Of a stretch of DNA of 64,000 nt, positions 1 through 9,893 are shown piece after piece. Position numbers and translations under genes: made by a program. The notes under the pieces are model-generated. The model ran no database searches. It was not told the DNA's origin and saw nothing but the letters and a program-made list of their open reading frames with translations. Origin of the DNA: Asparagopsis taxiformis (lineage: Eukaryota; Rhodophyta; Florideophyceae; Bonnemaisoniales; Bonnemaisoniaceae); the NCBI GenBank assembly GCA_030407315.1, contig JALQPE010000317.1, positions 124,001 to 188,000 on the forward strand. Reading direction: 5' to 3'. Position 1 is the stretch's first letter. Every line of letters begins with the position of its first letter.

Positions 1-1
1 A

Positions 2-820
2 CCGTGTCATCCCTCAGACGCACCGCCTCTGCCCGAGGCGAGTATCATAGAATCCACATGGTCCGATCCGCGCATAAGCACCGTCAAAATGGAGCGTAAA
101 CATTTTGATCAGATAGCATCATTATCAACGGCGCTATTCCACCAGACGCCGTCGCAGCCACACACAGCAATCATAGAATTGGGAGCGGGGCGTGCGTATA
201 CAAGCATGTATTTGGCGCATGTGCAGCATCTACGCGCTCACAAAACATCCATAGTTGTAGTAGATCAATCCAGTACGCGGAACAAGGCCGACAGAAGTAT
301 TCGTCACTGGGTGCAAGATGATTCATCGTCCATCGTTTCATTCCGTCGATTGACATGCGACGTATCCGATGTAGATTTGACAGTACTGGAGGAATGCGAG
401 GCGCCGCTTGTGTACATAGTCGGGAAGCACGTTTGTGGCGGTGCGCTGGATATCTCACTACATGCAGCGACGCGTTTGGCGCGCAGCAGAGCGCCGGGCT
501 CAATTGGTCTGGTGTTTGCGGTTTGCTGTCGAAGGTTGTGTTCGTGGCAAACGCTGGGGTGTCGAGAGGTGCTTTCAGAGTGGGGTATTGACGAGCAGTC
601 GTTCTACACGTTGAGAAAGATTGCGGCATGGGGACTGGATGAGGCGCACGACGACGAGATGGCCGAGTTGGGCAACAAGTGCCGATTGGTCATAGATTGG
701 GCAAGGGTAGTTTGGCTACGCCGTTTAGGCTGGGACGCACACCTCGGTACCTACACATCGGCTAGTCCAGAACATACGTGCATAGCTGCCGTTTTCAAAC
801 ACAAGCAAGGCATAGTCTAG
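2..820 (+). CDS. TRM13: tRNA 2'-O-methyltransferase TRM13, C-terminal part (5' truncated by window)
   Basis: TRM13 methylates the 2'-OH of residue 4 in the acceptor stem of certain cytosolic tRNAs using S-adenosylmethionine. The reading shows the family's methyltransferase domain in order: KHFDQIASL, the SAM loop ELGAGRAY, VVDQSSTRNKADR, GKHVCGGALD and the CCRRLCSW block, then a C-terminal IAAWG segment. The frame is open from base 2 with no stop before the ATG at 89, and TRM13 proteins normally begin with a CHHC zinc-finger region that is missing here. The gene therefore almost certainly starts upstream of the window, and the Met at 89 is internal. It ends 209 nt from the convergent eIF5 gene. 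Confidence 0.88.
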   Translation, partial: PCHPSDAPPLPEASIIESTWSDPRISTVKMERKHFDQIASLSTALFHQTPSQPHTAIIELGAGRAYTSMYLAHVQHLRAHKTSIVVVDQSSTRNKADRSIRHWVQDDSSSIVSFRRLTCDVSDVDLTVLEECEAPLVYIVGKHVCGGALDISLHAATRLARSRAPGSIGLVFAVCCRRLCSWQTLGCREVLSEWGIDEQSFYTLRKIAAWGLDEAHDDEMAELGNKCRLVIDWARVVWLRRLGWDAHLGTYTSASPEHTCIAAVFKHKQGIV

Positions 821-967
821 ACAAGACATCACAAGCGACATTTTTACTTCTAGTCTGCAAGACCACGCGCGAGGTGGGTATCTACGCTAGGGTTCAATGA
901 AGGAGTAAACAACGATATGACAAGAGGCTGGCTGATTTTCAACCAGTACAAACTGACTGACAAACGT

Positions 968-981
968 GATCCACGTGGATC
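968..981. repeat. 14-bp perfect palindrome containing a G-box core
   Basis: The sequence GATCCACGTGGATC reads the same on both strands and contains CCACGTGG. It lies between the convergent 3' ends of TRM13 and eIF5, so it is not in an obvious promoter. It could be a bZIP/bHLH site, a terminator hairpin or chance. Confidence 0.6.
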
Positions 982-1029
982 TCATTGCAGACGGCAAGGT
1001 CCGCGAAGACGAAGCCAAGCACACGACAG

Positions 1030-2298
1030 TTACTCTTCATCGCCGTCCTCGCTTTCCTCCTCCTCGCTACCATCTTCGTCATCATCCTCATCATCATTCT
1101 CTAGCCAGTCGATGATAACTTTAACAGCGTCACGCACCTCCTCACGACCATCTTCTTTCCTGTACCATTTGAAAATATGCTCCTCTTCCACAACATTCGA
1201 TTCCCAAGCCAGTTTCAAAATGTGCGGAAGAACAGAAAGCATTTTCTTATCCCTACTACCAGCATAGTCCAGATAGTCACAGAAAGCAGACTGCATGGCT
1301 GCATCCATAGGCTCGCCAATGTGCTGCAACACGGGGATCGCACGCTGCTGAATGCTGTCCGTCATAGTGGCGAGTGATTCATCAAACACAGCTGCCATCA
1401 TAAGACCCTGAATGACGTCATCCTCACCGAAAATCTTCTCCGATTTTGCTAGAACTTTGCTCGGTTTCTTACCACCATCAATGTACGCACGAAGCTTCTG
1501 CACCATGTCGCGTTCATTTTCCACGGGCGCTCGCTCAAGGATCGAGGCGGCAGCACCCAGCTCGCGCATACGAGCTTCCTGAGCTTCCTTGGAGGTGTCG
1601 ACGCTCCATTGGACGTCATCATCATCGTCCTCGACGGGAGCGGTGGCAAAGTCATGATCAGCAAAATCGACGTCGGCGATCATGCCTAAAGCTTCGCCCG
1701 TGTCGGCTGCCTTCTTGGCCGCCTTCCTTGCAGCGCGATCAGCTTTACGTTGTGCCTTGTCGTCTTCCTCTTCGGGTAGCTCACCATTGGCTTTCTTTGC
1801 CTTGAGGGCGCGACGAGCCGCCTTGTCTTTTTTCCCCTCCGACTTTTTCTTCTTGCCGTCCGGCGGGTTATTAGCAATATAGGTGCAGAGCTTATGGGTC
1901 ATGTCACACAGAGCTTCTGTTCCGCAGGCATTGCAAACCTGTGTAATGTTGCCGTTTTTCTTCAGCTTCAAGTCGGTTTCGGGAAGGTTACAGTTGGGGC
2001 AGAGGACAAACATGTCAATAAACTTTTTAAGCGTCTCCATGAGAACGTTCTGCTGGAAGGCGCCGTTCACAATGTAAACGCCAGCATTGTCATCGATCTT
2101 AGTTTGTGCGCCGAGCTCACAACCGAAGAATTTACAAACATAGCCCGGAGGGCGGTGCAGGGCACGAGCCACTTCAAAGCAATTGACGATGCGTGTCTTA
2201 ATGCCGTTGCCACGCCCCTCGACCTTACCGACGACGGGGGGCATTTTGTAGCGATTGAACTGGTCATCGCCACCGGCAATGTTCACGCTGGTAGCCAT
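1030..2298 (-). CDS. EIF5: Translation initiation factor eIF5
   Basis: eIF5 is the GTPase-activating protein for eIF2 in start-codon selection on the 40S ribosome. The 422-aa reading has the complete architecture. The N-terminal GAP domain begins MATSVNIAGGDDQFNRYKM. A C2-C2 zinc finger (CPNC ... CNAC, around residues 99-125) follows. A long Lys/Arg/Ala-rich then acidic linker leads to a W2/HEAT-type C-terminal domain ending in a Glu/Asp-rich tail, which in this family binds eIF2-beta and eIF3. The acidic and basic tracts are close to usual for the family. It is a single exon. The start is the first ATG and matches the family N-terminus. Confidence 0.95.
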   Translation of the reverse strand: MATSVNIAGGDDQFNRYKMPPVVGKVEGRGNGIKTRIVNCFEVARALHRPPGYVCKFFGCELGAQTKIDDNAGVYIVNGAFQQNVLMETLKKFIDMFVLCPNCNLPETDLKLKKNGNITQVCNACGTEALCDMTHKLCTYIANNPPDGKKKKSEGKKDKAARRALKAKKANGELPEEEDDKAQRKADRAARKAAKKAADTGEALGMIADVDFADHDFATAPVEDDDDDVQWSVDTSKEAQEARMRELGAAASILERAPVENERDMVQKLRAYIDGGKKPSKVLAKSEKIFGEDDVIQGLMMAAVFDESLATMTDSIQQRAIPVLQHIGEPMDAAMQSAFCDYLDYAGSRDKKMLSVLPHILKLAWESNVVEEEHIFKWYRKEDGREEVRDAVKVIIDWLENDDEDDDEDGSEEEESEDGDEE

Positions 2299-2888
2299 GA
2301 CGGGTGTGAGCGATTAGGAAGAATGGGTGCGGGACGCGGAGCGGGGACGGGGGCGGGGCGAGGTCAGCCAGCGTGAGATGGGGGATGTTTTCTGAGACGT
2401 TTTGCGACGCCGGGTGGGATGTTGGTGTACGTAAACATGCAACGAAGACGAGGCGGGGAGCTTGCTCGGCGTGTGGAGGGTATGCGCGTTGGTCAAGGTT
2501 GGGGTCGCTTGGAGGGTGGAGCGAATTGGGAGACGGGTGCGCACGAATACGTTTTGGGGTGTGGCGCGGTAGGGGCGAGTGACTAGGGAAAGTGGCTCGG
2601 TCGACAGGCTGTACTTAAAAACGGCATTTCTGGTGTCGACGTTGGCAGCGATTCTGCACCGCTCGGAGCAACGCGTGTGATTGGACCAAAGTTGGCACTG
2701 CAACTGATGGTCTTACAGCGCGGCAGATGACGCTTGTCGGCCGCCGCCACACACTGTTTTCTGCGCCTTGATTGGGGCGACGTAACGCGCTACTGTGACG
2801 GGACGCCGTTACGATGCGTGGCGCGCACGCACAAACATATGCGTCCAATTACTTTTCAATTACATTTTTATCTGCTGTGCAGCCAAGC
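2299..2888. other. Intergenic: eIF5 upstream region and GET3-like 3' flank
   Basis: This is the eIF5 upstream region. It has a G-rich run on the + strand at about 2326-2361 (several GGG to GGGGG tracts, a possible G-quadruplex just before the eIF5 ATG). I see no coding sequence I would defend. Confidence 0.5.
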
Positions 2889-4388
2889 CTACCCTTTCAA
2901 TTCCGCTGCTGTCTCGCTGCTCACATTACTTTCACTCTCCTCTTGTCTTGGAAACAATTGCATGCCCATCGTCCTCAATGCCGCTGCGCCCTGAATCTCC
3001 TTGTCAAAACATTGTACAGTCGAGATTTGTAGCCCGTCAAATTGCTGCCCAATGTACCGCAGGTTTCCACTTTGCTCCCGATGTCGTGCCGCGCAGAATG
3101 TGCAATCATCGTTCGACGGCTGCACTTGATTCACAAACAAGTGTCGCACCGGAATCATCTCCTTTCGCAATTCCTCCACCAGTCGCGACGACTCAGCAAT
3201 AGCCATCATGTTCGGAATCGTCGCCACAATGAACTCGGTCTGAATCTCATCCCGGAACAAGTCCCGTACAATAGCCATAGACCGTTTCAATTCCTCCATA
3301 TCCTCCATACTACTATCTATATCCGACCCCATGTCCCCGCTACCAAACATCCCCTTGAATTGGTTCATCACGTTGCCAAACTTGGACTTCATCGAAATAA
3401 TCTTCCCGAAGAATCCATTCAGAAAATCCGGCAGTGACAACAGTCGCAACGTATGTCCAGTGGGTGCCGTGTCAAACACGATCCGTTCAAAGTGTGCATA
3501 CGCCGCGTCCCCTTGGATATACTTGACAATCTCAACCAGCGCAACAGCCTCGTCGAAACCAGGCGGTAATGTCTCAAACAACGAATTCAGATCGTCAAGC
3601 CCCATATCGTCCATCCCAAGTCCCGAAAACGCATTATTACCGTCCATACTAGACATCATCTTGAATGTGCGCTTCATCTGTTCCGGATTCACCTCCTGCG
3701 CGTACAAATTATCAATCCCCATTACAGGCACCGGATCACCTCCAGAGACGCTCTGTCCAAACGCATCAGAAAGGCTGTGCGCAGGATCCGTCGAAACAAT
3801 AAGCGTAGTCTGACCACGATCTGCAAACTGCGTCGCCACAGCAGCCGACATGGATGTCTTCCCCACGCCGCCCTTTCCTCCCACAATGATATACTTGCGC
3901 GCCGTATTCCCCAACAGATCCATGGCTTCCTCAGTGGTCTCATGTCTCCTCGGCACAGCGCGCAACTTTCCCTCCGCCGCCTTTCCATTTCCCTCCACAG
4001 CCGACGCCTTGGTCGTCACAGCGCGTGTCTTCTGCTTTGAGCCAAATGCAGTCACGGCCATTTTCACGACGTTGAAAGCAATATAAGCAATGGCAAACAA
4101 CTGAAACGGATGCGCTTTCGCCCAGCCCACCGCCGGATACCGATCTGCCAGCGTCGGTGCAGGCGGCTCAGCTTGCACCGTTTCGACCGTTTCGACGTTT
4201 TTGGAGCGACCGAATACGCGCGGAATGCCCAGTAGCATTGTCGTGCTGCGGGGATGCGCGGTGCGAGCAAACGGTCTGACTGGAGCGCCGGTGAAGGAAG
4301 ACTTGCCATTGCGGTGAATTGTGGCGCGCGACAGGTGCAATGCTGCGGTCGACAACGGCCCAGGCGCCACGAAGAGCAGCGACGTCAT
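2889..4388 (-). CDS. GET3/ArsA-family ATPase, probable plastid isoform with an N-terminal membrane segment
   Basis: GET3/ArsA ATPases are dimeric P-loop proteins that capture tail-anchored membrane proteins. Seen here are the deviant Walker A GGKGGVGKT (about residues 170-178), switch I STDPAHSLSDAFG, an FDTAPTGHTLRLL switch II block and a CTFC (CxxC) metal-binding pair used for dimerisation. I place the start at 4388 because the N-terminus MTSLLFVAPGPLS resembles a red-algal transit peptide; an upstream in-frame ATG at 4592 would add 68 residues. Between the presumed transit peptide and the ATPase lies a hydrophobic stretch (about residues 93-115), which is unusual for a soluble GET3. Plants have cytosolic, plastid and mitochondrial paralogues; plastid is inferred, not shown. 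Confidence 0.85.
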   Translation of the reverse strand: MTSLLFVAPGPLSTAALHLSRATIHRNGKSSFTGAPVRPFARTAHPRSTTMLLGIPRVFGRSKNVETVETVQAEPPAPTLADRYPAVGWAKAHPFQLFAIAYIAFNVVKMAVTAFGSKQKTRAVTTKASAVEGNGKAAEGKLRAVPRRHETTEEAMDLLGNTARKYIIVGGKGGVGKTSMSAAVATQFADRGQTTLIVSTDPAHSLSDAFGQSVSGGDPVPVMGIDNLYAQEVNPEQMKRTFKMMSSMDGNNAFSGLGMDDMGLDDLNSLFETLPPGFDEAVALVEIVKYIQGDAAYAHFERIVFDTAPTGHTLRLLSLPDFLNGFFGKIISMKSKFGNVMNQFKGMFGSGDMGSDIDSSMEDMEELKRSMAIVRDLFRDEIQTEFIVATIPNMMAIAESSRLVEELRKEMIPVRHLFVNQVQPSNDDCTFCAARHREQSGNLRYIGQQFDGLQISTVQCFDKEIQGAAALRTMGMQLFPRQEESESNVSSETAAELKG

Positions 4389-4725
4389 GATGGACGATGG
4401 ACTTTGCACAGGGGTTATGGCCGATCTGGACGGTTGCGCTGGCGGGGTTGCGAGACGTCGTGTCGCCGATGGTGAAACGTTCTGCGTTGGGAACGGCATC
4501 GGAGATCGTGGTTCGAGACGTCGACAACTTGAAAATGAAGGAATATCTACGCGATTCGTCAGGAAAATCCGTTTCGTTGAGATATTGGCCAATCGTCAGT
4601 GTACACTTGGTATTTTTGAAGGACGCTTTTCTTTTGTCCAATCATGACCACCGAGTTGATCTGAGTTTGGGATGTTGCCATCAACGCTATTCGTGTCAGT
4701 GCTTTGAAAAGCGGAGGACGACTTT

Positions 4726-5526
4726 GTGGTTGCGAAGAAAGTTGGAATGGTCCCGATGTGGAGTCAAGGTACTACATCGCTCGCGTTTTTTCATACAATT
4801 CCCGTGTGTCGGCCAATTGCCACAAAGCGTTCTTTGACGTGCCGGAGTCGCTACCTATCAACAATGTCCGCATCTCGACCCAATTTCGACCCTACACTTT
4901 ATCTGGTCACAGACCGGAGAATTCCGGACGGCTCAACAGTCGAAGGTATCGTGGAAGCTGCGTTAAAAGGGGATGGATCAAGAAGTAGAGTCACAACAGT
5001 TCAACTACGCGATAAGAACATATCGAGGGAAGAATCGCTAAAATTAGGCCAACGACTACGGCAAATTACACGTCAAGCAGAAGCAACGTTCATAGTGAAT
5101 GACGACATAGAACTAGCAGTCGAACTGAAGGCGGATGGCGTGCATTTGGGACAGGATGATAGATCACTGTCAGAAGCACGGGAAACTCTAGGTGCAGATG
5201 CAATCATAGGCATTTCAGCGCATTCTGAGCAAGAAGCTGAAATCGCAATAGCAGCTGGTGTGAACTATCTCGGTGTTGGGTGTATTTTTGGAACGACATC
5301 AAAGGGTGATGCGGGCAGCGCTATTGGTGCTGACCGACTCGCAGAAATTGTGCGGTTTGTGGATGGGCGCGTACCGGTTGTGGCGATCGGCGGGGTGAAT
5401 CTTGGAAACGCACGCTTCTGCAAGGAGGCCGGGGCGGATGGAATTGCTGTCATTTCAGCCGTAATGACGGCAGCGGATCCCGGTCGTGAAGCTTGCGAGC
5501 TGAGCAAGATTATGACTGGCAGTTGA
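4726..5526 (+). CDS. thiE: Thiamine-phosphate synthase (ThiE type)
   Basis: ThiE joins HMP-pyrophosphate and the thiazole phosphate to make thiamine monophosphate. The TIM-barrel motifs are plain: YLVTDRR, TVQLRDK (phosphate and pyrimidine side), FIVNDD, GVHLGQDD, GVGCIFGT and VVAIGGVN. The catalytic domain starts near residue 57. Everything before it looks like an organelle-targeting leader, and in-frame ATGs exist at 4726, 4747, 4756 and 4864. The last of these (MSASRPNFDP) would give a nearly leaderless enzyme, so the true start is uncertain. In land plants this activity is usually fused to HMP-P kinase; here the protein is a stand-alone bacterial-type enzyme. It is divergent from the GET3-like gene. 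Confidence 0.93.
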   Translation: MVAKKVGMVPMWSQGTTSLAFFHTIPVCRPIATKRSLTCRSRYLSTMSASRPNFDPTLYLVTDRRIPDGSTVEGIVEAALKGDGSRSRVTTVQLRDKNISREESLKLGQRLRQITRQAEATFIVNDDIELAVELKADGVHLGQDDRSLSEARETLGADAIIGISAHSEQEAEIAIAAGVNYLGVGCIFGTTSKGDAGSAIGADRLAEIVRFVDGRVPVVAIGGVNLGNARFCKEAGADGIAVISAVMTAADPGREACELSKIMTGS

Positions 5527-5726
5527 AAAATTGCGAAAATTTAACAGCCGAATGTTTGTCAGGATCTCACATTAGAAAGGAAAATATTGCAGTGCCAAGC
5601 CCATTGCCGTCTATCATCCCAACAGTGCTGCTCTTTACCCGTTCCGTCCCCCCTCAAATCCTTGTTACTCCGCAGTTCTCCGAACTGAGTTCTGCTTCCG
5701 CTCAGCGGACAAAACGTCCAGGCAGA

Positions 5727-6857
5727 ATGGATGATCGCCGTCGTCGCCAGTCTGCAACCGGTAGTACTGGAGTTTCAATCGTTCCAGACCTCTCAAGCCC
5801 GCTGGAAACCGAAGAGCCGCAAGTGCAACCATCAGCGCGAAAGGTTTTTCTTTCCCTTTTGTTCTTCTGTGGCTCTTCCCTTGGTGCTATTTTTGTAAAC
5901 AAGGCATGTCTTACCCATTACAAGTTCAACTTTCCATCCTCTCTCATGGTATTGCAAGCCGCACTTACCGTTGTTCTACTGTCGACCGTGTCGCGTCTGC
6001 GTCCGTCCCTCGTGTCCATCACGCCGATCAAATTCTCCGATTGGCGTCGCATTCTGCCTTCGACACTCTTCTTCATTGCCAATGTTACTGTGGGGCTCTC
6101 CGCCCTCTCCCGCGTCAACATCCCCATGTTCTCCGCCTTTCGTCGCCTCACTGTCTTGTTCGTCATGGGCGCTGAGTACATCATGCTGCATAAAACGCAC
6201 TCTAAACTAGTTATTGTGTCTGTTGTCGTGCTGACTTTGGGCGCATTTGTATCTGCGCTTGGTGACGTCACTTTCTCCGCAACTGGATATGCCCTAGTCT
6301 TTATGAACAACGCGTTGACCGCTGCATATTTGGCTTCTATCAAGCGAATCATGCGAGAACTGTCGCTAGATCCAATCAGCTTGCTGTACTACAGCAATAT
6401 CATGGGCTTCCCAATCATTCTGATTATCGCCATAGTGACCGGAGATGTTCAACAAGCAATTTACACATACTATTCCAATGCAAACCTACGAAACTCTCCC
6501 TACTTTCTCATAGCGTTGTCTTTCGTGGCAGCTTCGGCCTTTTGTGTTAATCTCAGCACATCGCTCTGTACACACGTCACTTCTCCATTAACTACATCGG
6601 TTGCAGGGCAAGTGAAAAACGTGCTGCAAACCTTCCTGGGATTTTTCTCATGGGGATACGTACCGACAGCGCTCAACCTCGTTGGTTTGTTCGTGGCGCT
6701 TGGTGGCCAGATGTCCTTTGCAATGTTCAAATATCTCGAAAACAATTCTGGCATACCCGTCGCTGACAATTCTGAAAACGAGAAGAATCTGTTGTCCAAT
6801 GAGGACGTTGTGCGGCCTTCGTCTCATTCGCCTGTTGCTGGGAATACCAACCCATAG
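5727..6857 (+). CDS. Nucleotide-sugar/triose-phosphate-translocator family transporter
   Basis: A 376-aa multi-span membrane protein of the drug/metabolite transporter superfamily, closest in feel to SLC35D/GONST-type nucleotide-sugar transporters of the Golgi. About ten hydrophobic segments run from KVFLSLLFFCGSSLGAIF to LNLVGLFVALGGQMSF, with a short hydrophilic N-terminus and a charged C-terminal tail. Family-like features are the NKACLT block in TM1-2, FRRLTVLFVM, and the conserved late segment SVAGQVKNVLQTFLG. I chose the ATG at 5727 (MDDRRRR) because an earlier in-frame ATG at 5493 overlaps the thiE coding region and would add a non-conserved leader. Substrate cannot be told from sequence alone. 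Confidence 0.88.
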   Translation: MDDRRRRQSATGSTGVSIVPDLSSPLETEEPQVQPSARKVFLSLLFFCGSSLGAIFVNKACLTHYKFNFPSSLMVLQAALTVVLLSTVSRLRPSLVSITPIKFSDWRRILPSTLFFIANVTVGLSALSRVNIPMFSAFRRLTVLFVMGAEYIMLHKTHSKLVIVSVVVLTLGAFVSALGDVTFSATGYALVFMNNALTAAYLASIKRIMRELSLDPISLLYYSNIMGFPIILIIAIVTGDVQQAIYTYYSNANLRNSPYFLIALSFVAASAFCVNLSTSLCTHVTSPLTTSVAGQVKNVLQTFLGFFSWGYVPTALNLVGLFVALGGQMSFAMFKYLENNSGIPVADNSENEKNLLSNEDVVRPSSHSPVAGNTNP

Positions 6858-7216
6858 AGTCGAGGCGAGCAATGCAAACTTTGTAGAGTACATTTGGTGT
6901 CGGCATCCATAGCAGCGGATGGCCATTGCCAAATCTAATTTAACAACTGTGTAACTATGAACTGAGCATGTGGCTCAAAACACGTCGGCTTATAGGTTGG
7001 ATTGCGAGCAAACTGTTCAGAAGATGCGAAACTATATCGAGCCAAGCGCAGGTCGCATAGTCGTATCCGCCACTCCTAGAATGTCGTTGCAGTACCAGTG
7101 AATGCACAGTAGTCTGGTAGCGCGTTAGGTAGGTTACGTAGGGGATGGTGGGAGAAGACACTTTTGTCTCGTAAACTGTTTCCTTTGCTGCAGACGTGGT
7201 TTTTCTTGCAGTCGTC

Positions 7217-7223
7217 TATATAA
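7217..7223 (+). promoter_or_regulatory. TATA box candidate
   Basis: TATATAA, 52 nt upstream of the ATG at 7275. Few genes in this window show such a clean TATA, so it may mark a real transcription start for a small protein or a non-coding RNA. Confidence 0.35.
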
Positions 7224-7274
7224 GGCGCGCCGATATGGACATCGAGCGGTATCTGTAGCACGCCAACTTGAGAT

Positions 7275-7490
7275 ATGATAGCAACTGCTATTGTTTCCGT
7301 TGCAGAAGATGTGTGGTGCCAAATTTCCCTGTTTGGAAATATGCTGCGCGTTCATATCGTCTCAACTGGTCGCATCATGTTCAACAACATCATATACCAT
7401 TGGGGGCGCCAAGCCAGGGCGAGAAACATAGCAGAGATGTTGAAGATGACCATTGTACAGCACTGCGCGATATGGAACAGTCATTGTTGA
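7275..7490 (+). CDS. Small ORF, 71 aa, unrecognised
   Basis: The reading begins MIATAIVSVAEDVWC and ends at a TGA. It is hydrophobic in its first half and basic in its second, with no motif I know. Its only support is the TATA box 50 nt upstream. A polypyrimidine-AG sequence inside the 5' end (near 7302) could equally be a 3' splice site, so the transcript may be spliced or non-coding. Confidence 0.2.
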   Translation: MIATAIVSVAEDVWCQISLFGNMLRVHIVSTGRIMFNNIIYHWGRQARARNIAEMLKMTIVQHCAIWNSHC

Positions 7491-8097
7491 TTTTCGCGAG
7501 TGAATGATGATAGCACGTCAACGTCGTACAGGCTTCTCTCTTCAAGTTGTTGTACAGCGTACGACATGAGGCATGATTCGCTCGACAATAATTCATTAAA
7601 TCCAAGGCAACGGGATCACTGCCATGATACTTATGAGACATTTATACAAGGCAAACAAAAACTAGCATTTCTTGCATGGATCATGGGCACATGCACAATG
7701 AAGTGTATATTCATGAATAATGATGCTAAAGCATATCATGATAAGTTTGTCTTGCATGGCTGTTCGACCTTGCTACCATAAACATGATGTCCATGTTCAA
7801 TATCTGATGCAAATGTTCCAAGCAATAACGCCAGAGGCCAGAATAGGACAAGGCAGATATTTTTGAAGCGCGCAACCAGTCAAAGAATCGCCAAACTTAA
7901 TTTGATGTGAAAAATATGTACGCGAGAGAATTCTAGCACCGATTTCACATCATACAGATCGTCGTCTCATGTCCTCAGACGCATCATGTTAACCAACTCG
8001 CCATCCTCAACCTCCGCCCCTTCCCTGTCCATTTCTGATCTCATATACTACTATTCACCAGCAACACAACGTACAAGCAATTGACAACCAGTCGACC

Positions 8098-8829
8098 ATG
8101 TCAACAATTGTGCAACATCACCATCGTCACAAGGCGCCCGCATTTGCCGCAGGCACGACGCTCTCTGCACAGCGCGCGTGGGTGCCGACAGAGCGTCGCA
8201 CGATATGTGCGCGACAACGCAGCCGTCGGAAAGGACCGGTCATTACAATGCCGTCAGCGAATGCCAGCAATCCCATGCCGACGACGAGCACGAAGAACAA
8301 GTATCACTCTGTGACGTGGGGCAAGGTCGAGCGACTGGCAAAACAGCTTGTGCAAGCGATGGCCAATGAAAGGTTTGATGCTATATTGGGAATCACACGT
8401 GGTGGATTGGTTCCCGCCACGCTGATAAGCGAGGCTTTGGAGATTCGTAATGTCGTATCGGCGACGGTGTTCTTCTACACGGATGACGGCGAGCAGTATT
8501 TTGGTGTGACGGAGCCGCGCTTTCTGGCGTTTCCGGGCGGGGATGCGCTGCAGGGGCGCAAGGTGCTCATTGTGGACGATGTGTGGGATACGGGACGCAC
8601 GGCACACGCAGTGAAGCAGAGGGCATTGCGCGCCAATCCGGCGTTGGTCAAGGTGGCGGTGTTGCATTACAAGCCGGAGATGAATACGTTTGCTGAGGAG
8701 GAGCCTGATTTTTATGCGGAAACCACTTCAGACTGGATAGTGTATCCGTGGGAATATGCTAGTCCGCGCGCGCCACCTAGGACGTTAGACAGATCGGTGG
8801 TGGTAGATCAGGAGAATATTGTACCATAG
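8098..8829 (+). CDS. Purine (hypoxanthine/xanthine-type) phosphoribosyltransferase
   Basis: A type I phosphoribosyltransferase that should join PRPP to a purine base for salvage. The PRPP-binding signature is VLIVDDVWDTGRT, preceded by the first loop ILGITRGGLVPA, and the C-terminal segment DWIVYPWEYA is typical of the xanthine/hypoxanthine (Gpt, yeast Xpt1) branch. From 8098 the protein has a 50-residue Arg/His/Ala-rich leader that could be an organelle presequence. A second in-frame ATG at 8248 would make a cytosolic-sized enzyme, so dual targeting by alternative starts is possible but unproven. Confidence 0.88.
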   Translation: MSTIVQHHHRHKAPAFAAGTTLSAQRAWVPTERRTICARQRSRRKGPVITMPSANASNPMPTTSTKNKYHSVTWGKVERLAKQLVQAMANERFDAILGITRGGLVPATLISEALEIRNVVSATVFFYTDDGEQYFGVTEPRFLAFPGGDALQGRKVLIVDDVWDTGRTAHAVKQRALRANPALVKVAVLHYKPEMNTFAEEEPDFYAETTSDWIVYPWEYASPRAPPRTLDRSVVVDQENIVP

Positions 8830-9076
8830 TTTGATTCAAAGTGAAAAGGTTTCAGTCGGGCGGATTGGTACGTTGTTTGCACGGTATCACTAGGAAAAAC
8901 TAGTTTTACTCATCAATCGGAAGCGTTCGTGATCTAGATCCCATCATTTCCGAAGAGACAGAGAGTACTGAGCGGGGAAAGGATTTAGAAAGATAGGCAT
9001 CCTCCATCTCAGCACTGCAAAATACACGGTTCACAGACTGACTTCAACTATACAACAGCGTCCTTGGCGAGCCAAG

Positions 9077-9893
9077 TTAATGGATGTAATAACCACCAGC
9101 TGCGAAGAAAAAAGGCACAAAGGCAAAAACGGTTATTGTTAGAATGCAAGAAAGTTGAAGAGGTATGGCAATGGACCGATGGGTACATACAGAAATTCTT
9201 CGAAGTAATCTGAGCAATCAAGCCCTGGTTGGTGAGAAGAGCGTGATGGATAGCACCGCCAATGGCAATCATGGCGAGACGGCCGTTCTTGATCTCAGCC
9301 AGCTGGTAGTGAGCCTTGGCACTCGCAGAGCGAGAAAGACCAAGGGGGTCAATACCAAAGTTTCCGGGGTCCTCGCAGTTGTCCTCGTAGACCTTCTTCA
9401 TTCCGGCGGCCTCGCACACGGCGATGAACAGAAGAATCTGAGCGACAGGCAAGAAACCGACGCTTCCAACGGCAGCCAACGGGTTGGTGTTGGAGTAGGC
9501 GGGGTCGGGAAGGGTGAAGAACACTTCCGGGAACACCCATCCCAACATGGCGAGCATACAAATACGTCCTGTGTACAATGTGAAGAGTCATCTAGTCAGA
9601 ACACAATCACATACAAAACAATGGCAAATTCGGAGCTGTGGTCACATACCGTGCTTCACCTCAGCTTCACGCAGGAAGTTGATGTCAAACTTGTTGGAGA
9701 AACCGAGCGGGTCGAAGCCGACATCGCCCGGAAGCTCGCCGGTGAGCTTGGGGGGCACTTCGAGGAAGGGCACGGAAGTGCTGGCGGCCATGGAGACGAC
9801 GGCAGTGGAGACGGGTGCACGACGGGAGGAGAGACGTGCGCCGGCGAAAGAGGGGCGGGCAATGGTGGAGAAGCCTGTGACGAAAGCGTACAT
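9077..9893 (-). CDS. Red-lineage chlorophyll-binding light-harvesting protein (LHCR), three exons
   Basis: LHCR proteins bind chlorophyll a and carotenoids around photosystem I in red algae. I place exons at 9893-9650, 9568-9191 and 9099-9077 (214 aa), with GTATGT donors and CAG acceptors and introns of 81 and 91 nt. The first junction restores EVKHGR in TM1. TM3 has [11 protein letters not shown], the matching chlorophyll-binding helix. [10 protein letters not shown] and [10 protein letters not shown] are the usual pre-helix motifs. The leader [16 protein letters not shown] is a Phe-containing transit peptide without a signal peptide, which argues for a primary red plastid. The last exon adds only GGYYIH. 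Confidence 0.93.

Larger units (their letters stand above)
6858..8097. other. 1.2-kb intergenic region with a TATA box and a weak small ORF
   Basis: This region separates the transporter 3' end from the phosphoribosyltransferase. It contains a clean TATATAA at 7217-7223 followed by the small ORF listed separately, and a GTCGTAC/GTACGAC inverted repeat near 7522-7565. I found no tRNA or snRNA by eye. Confidence 0.4.

Noticed and set aside
7500..7781. Possible C/D-box snoRNA near ATGATGA at 7503
   Set aside because: No convincing D box (CTGA) or terminal stem at the right distance.
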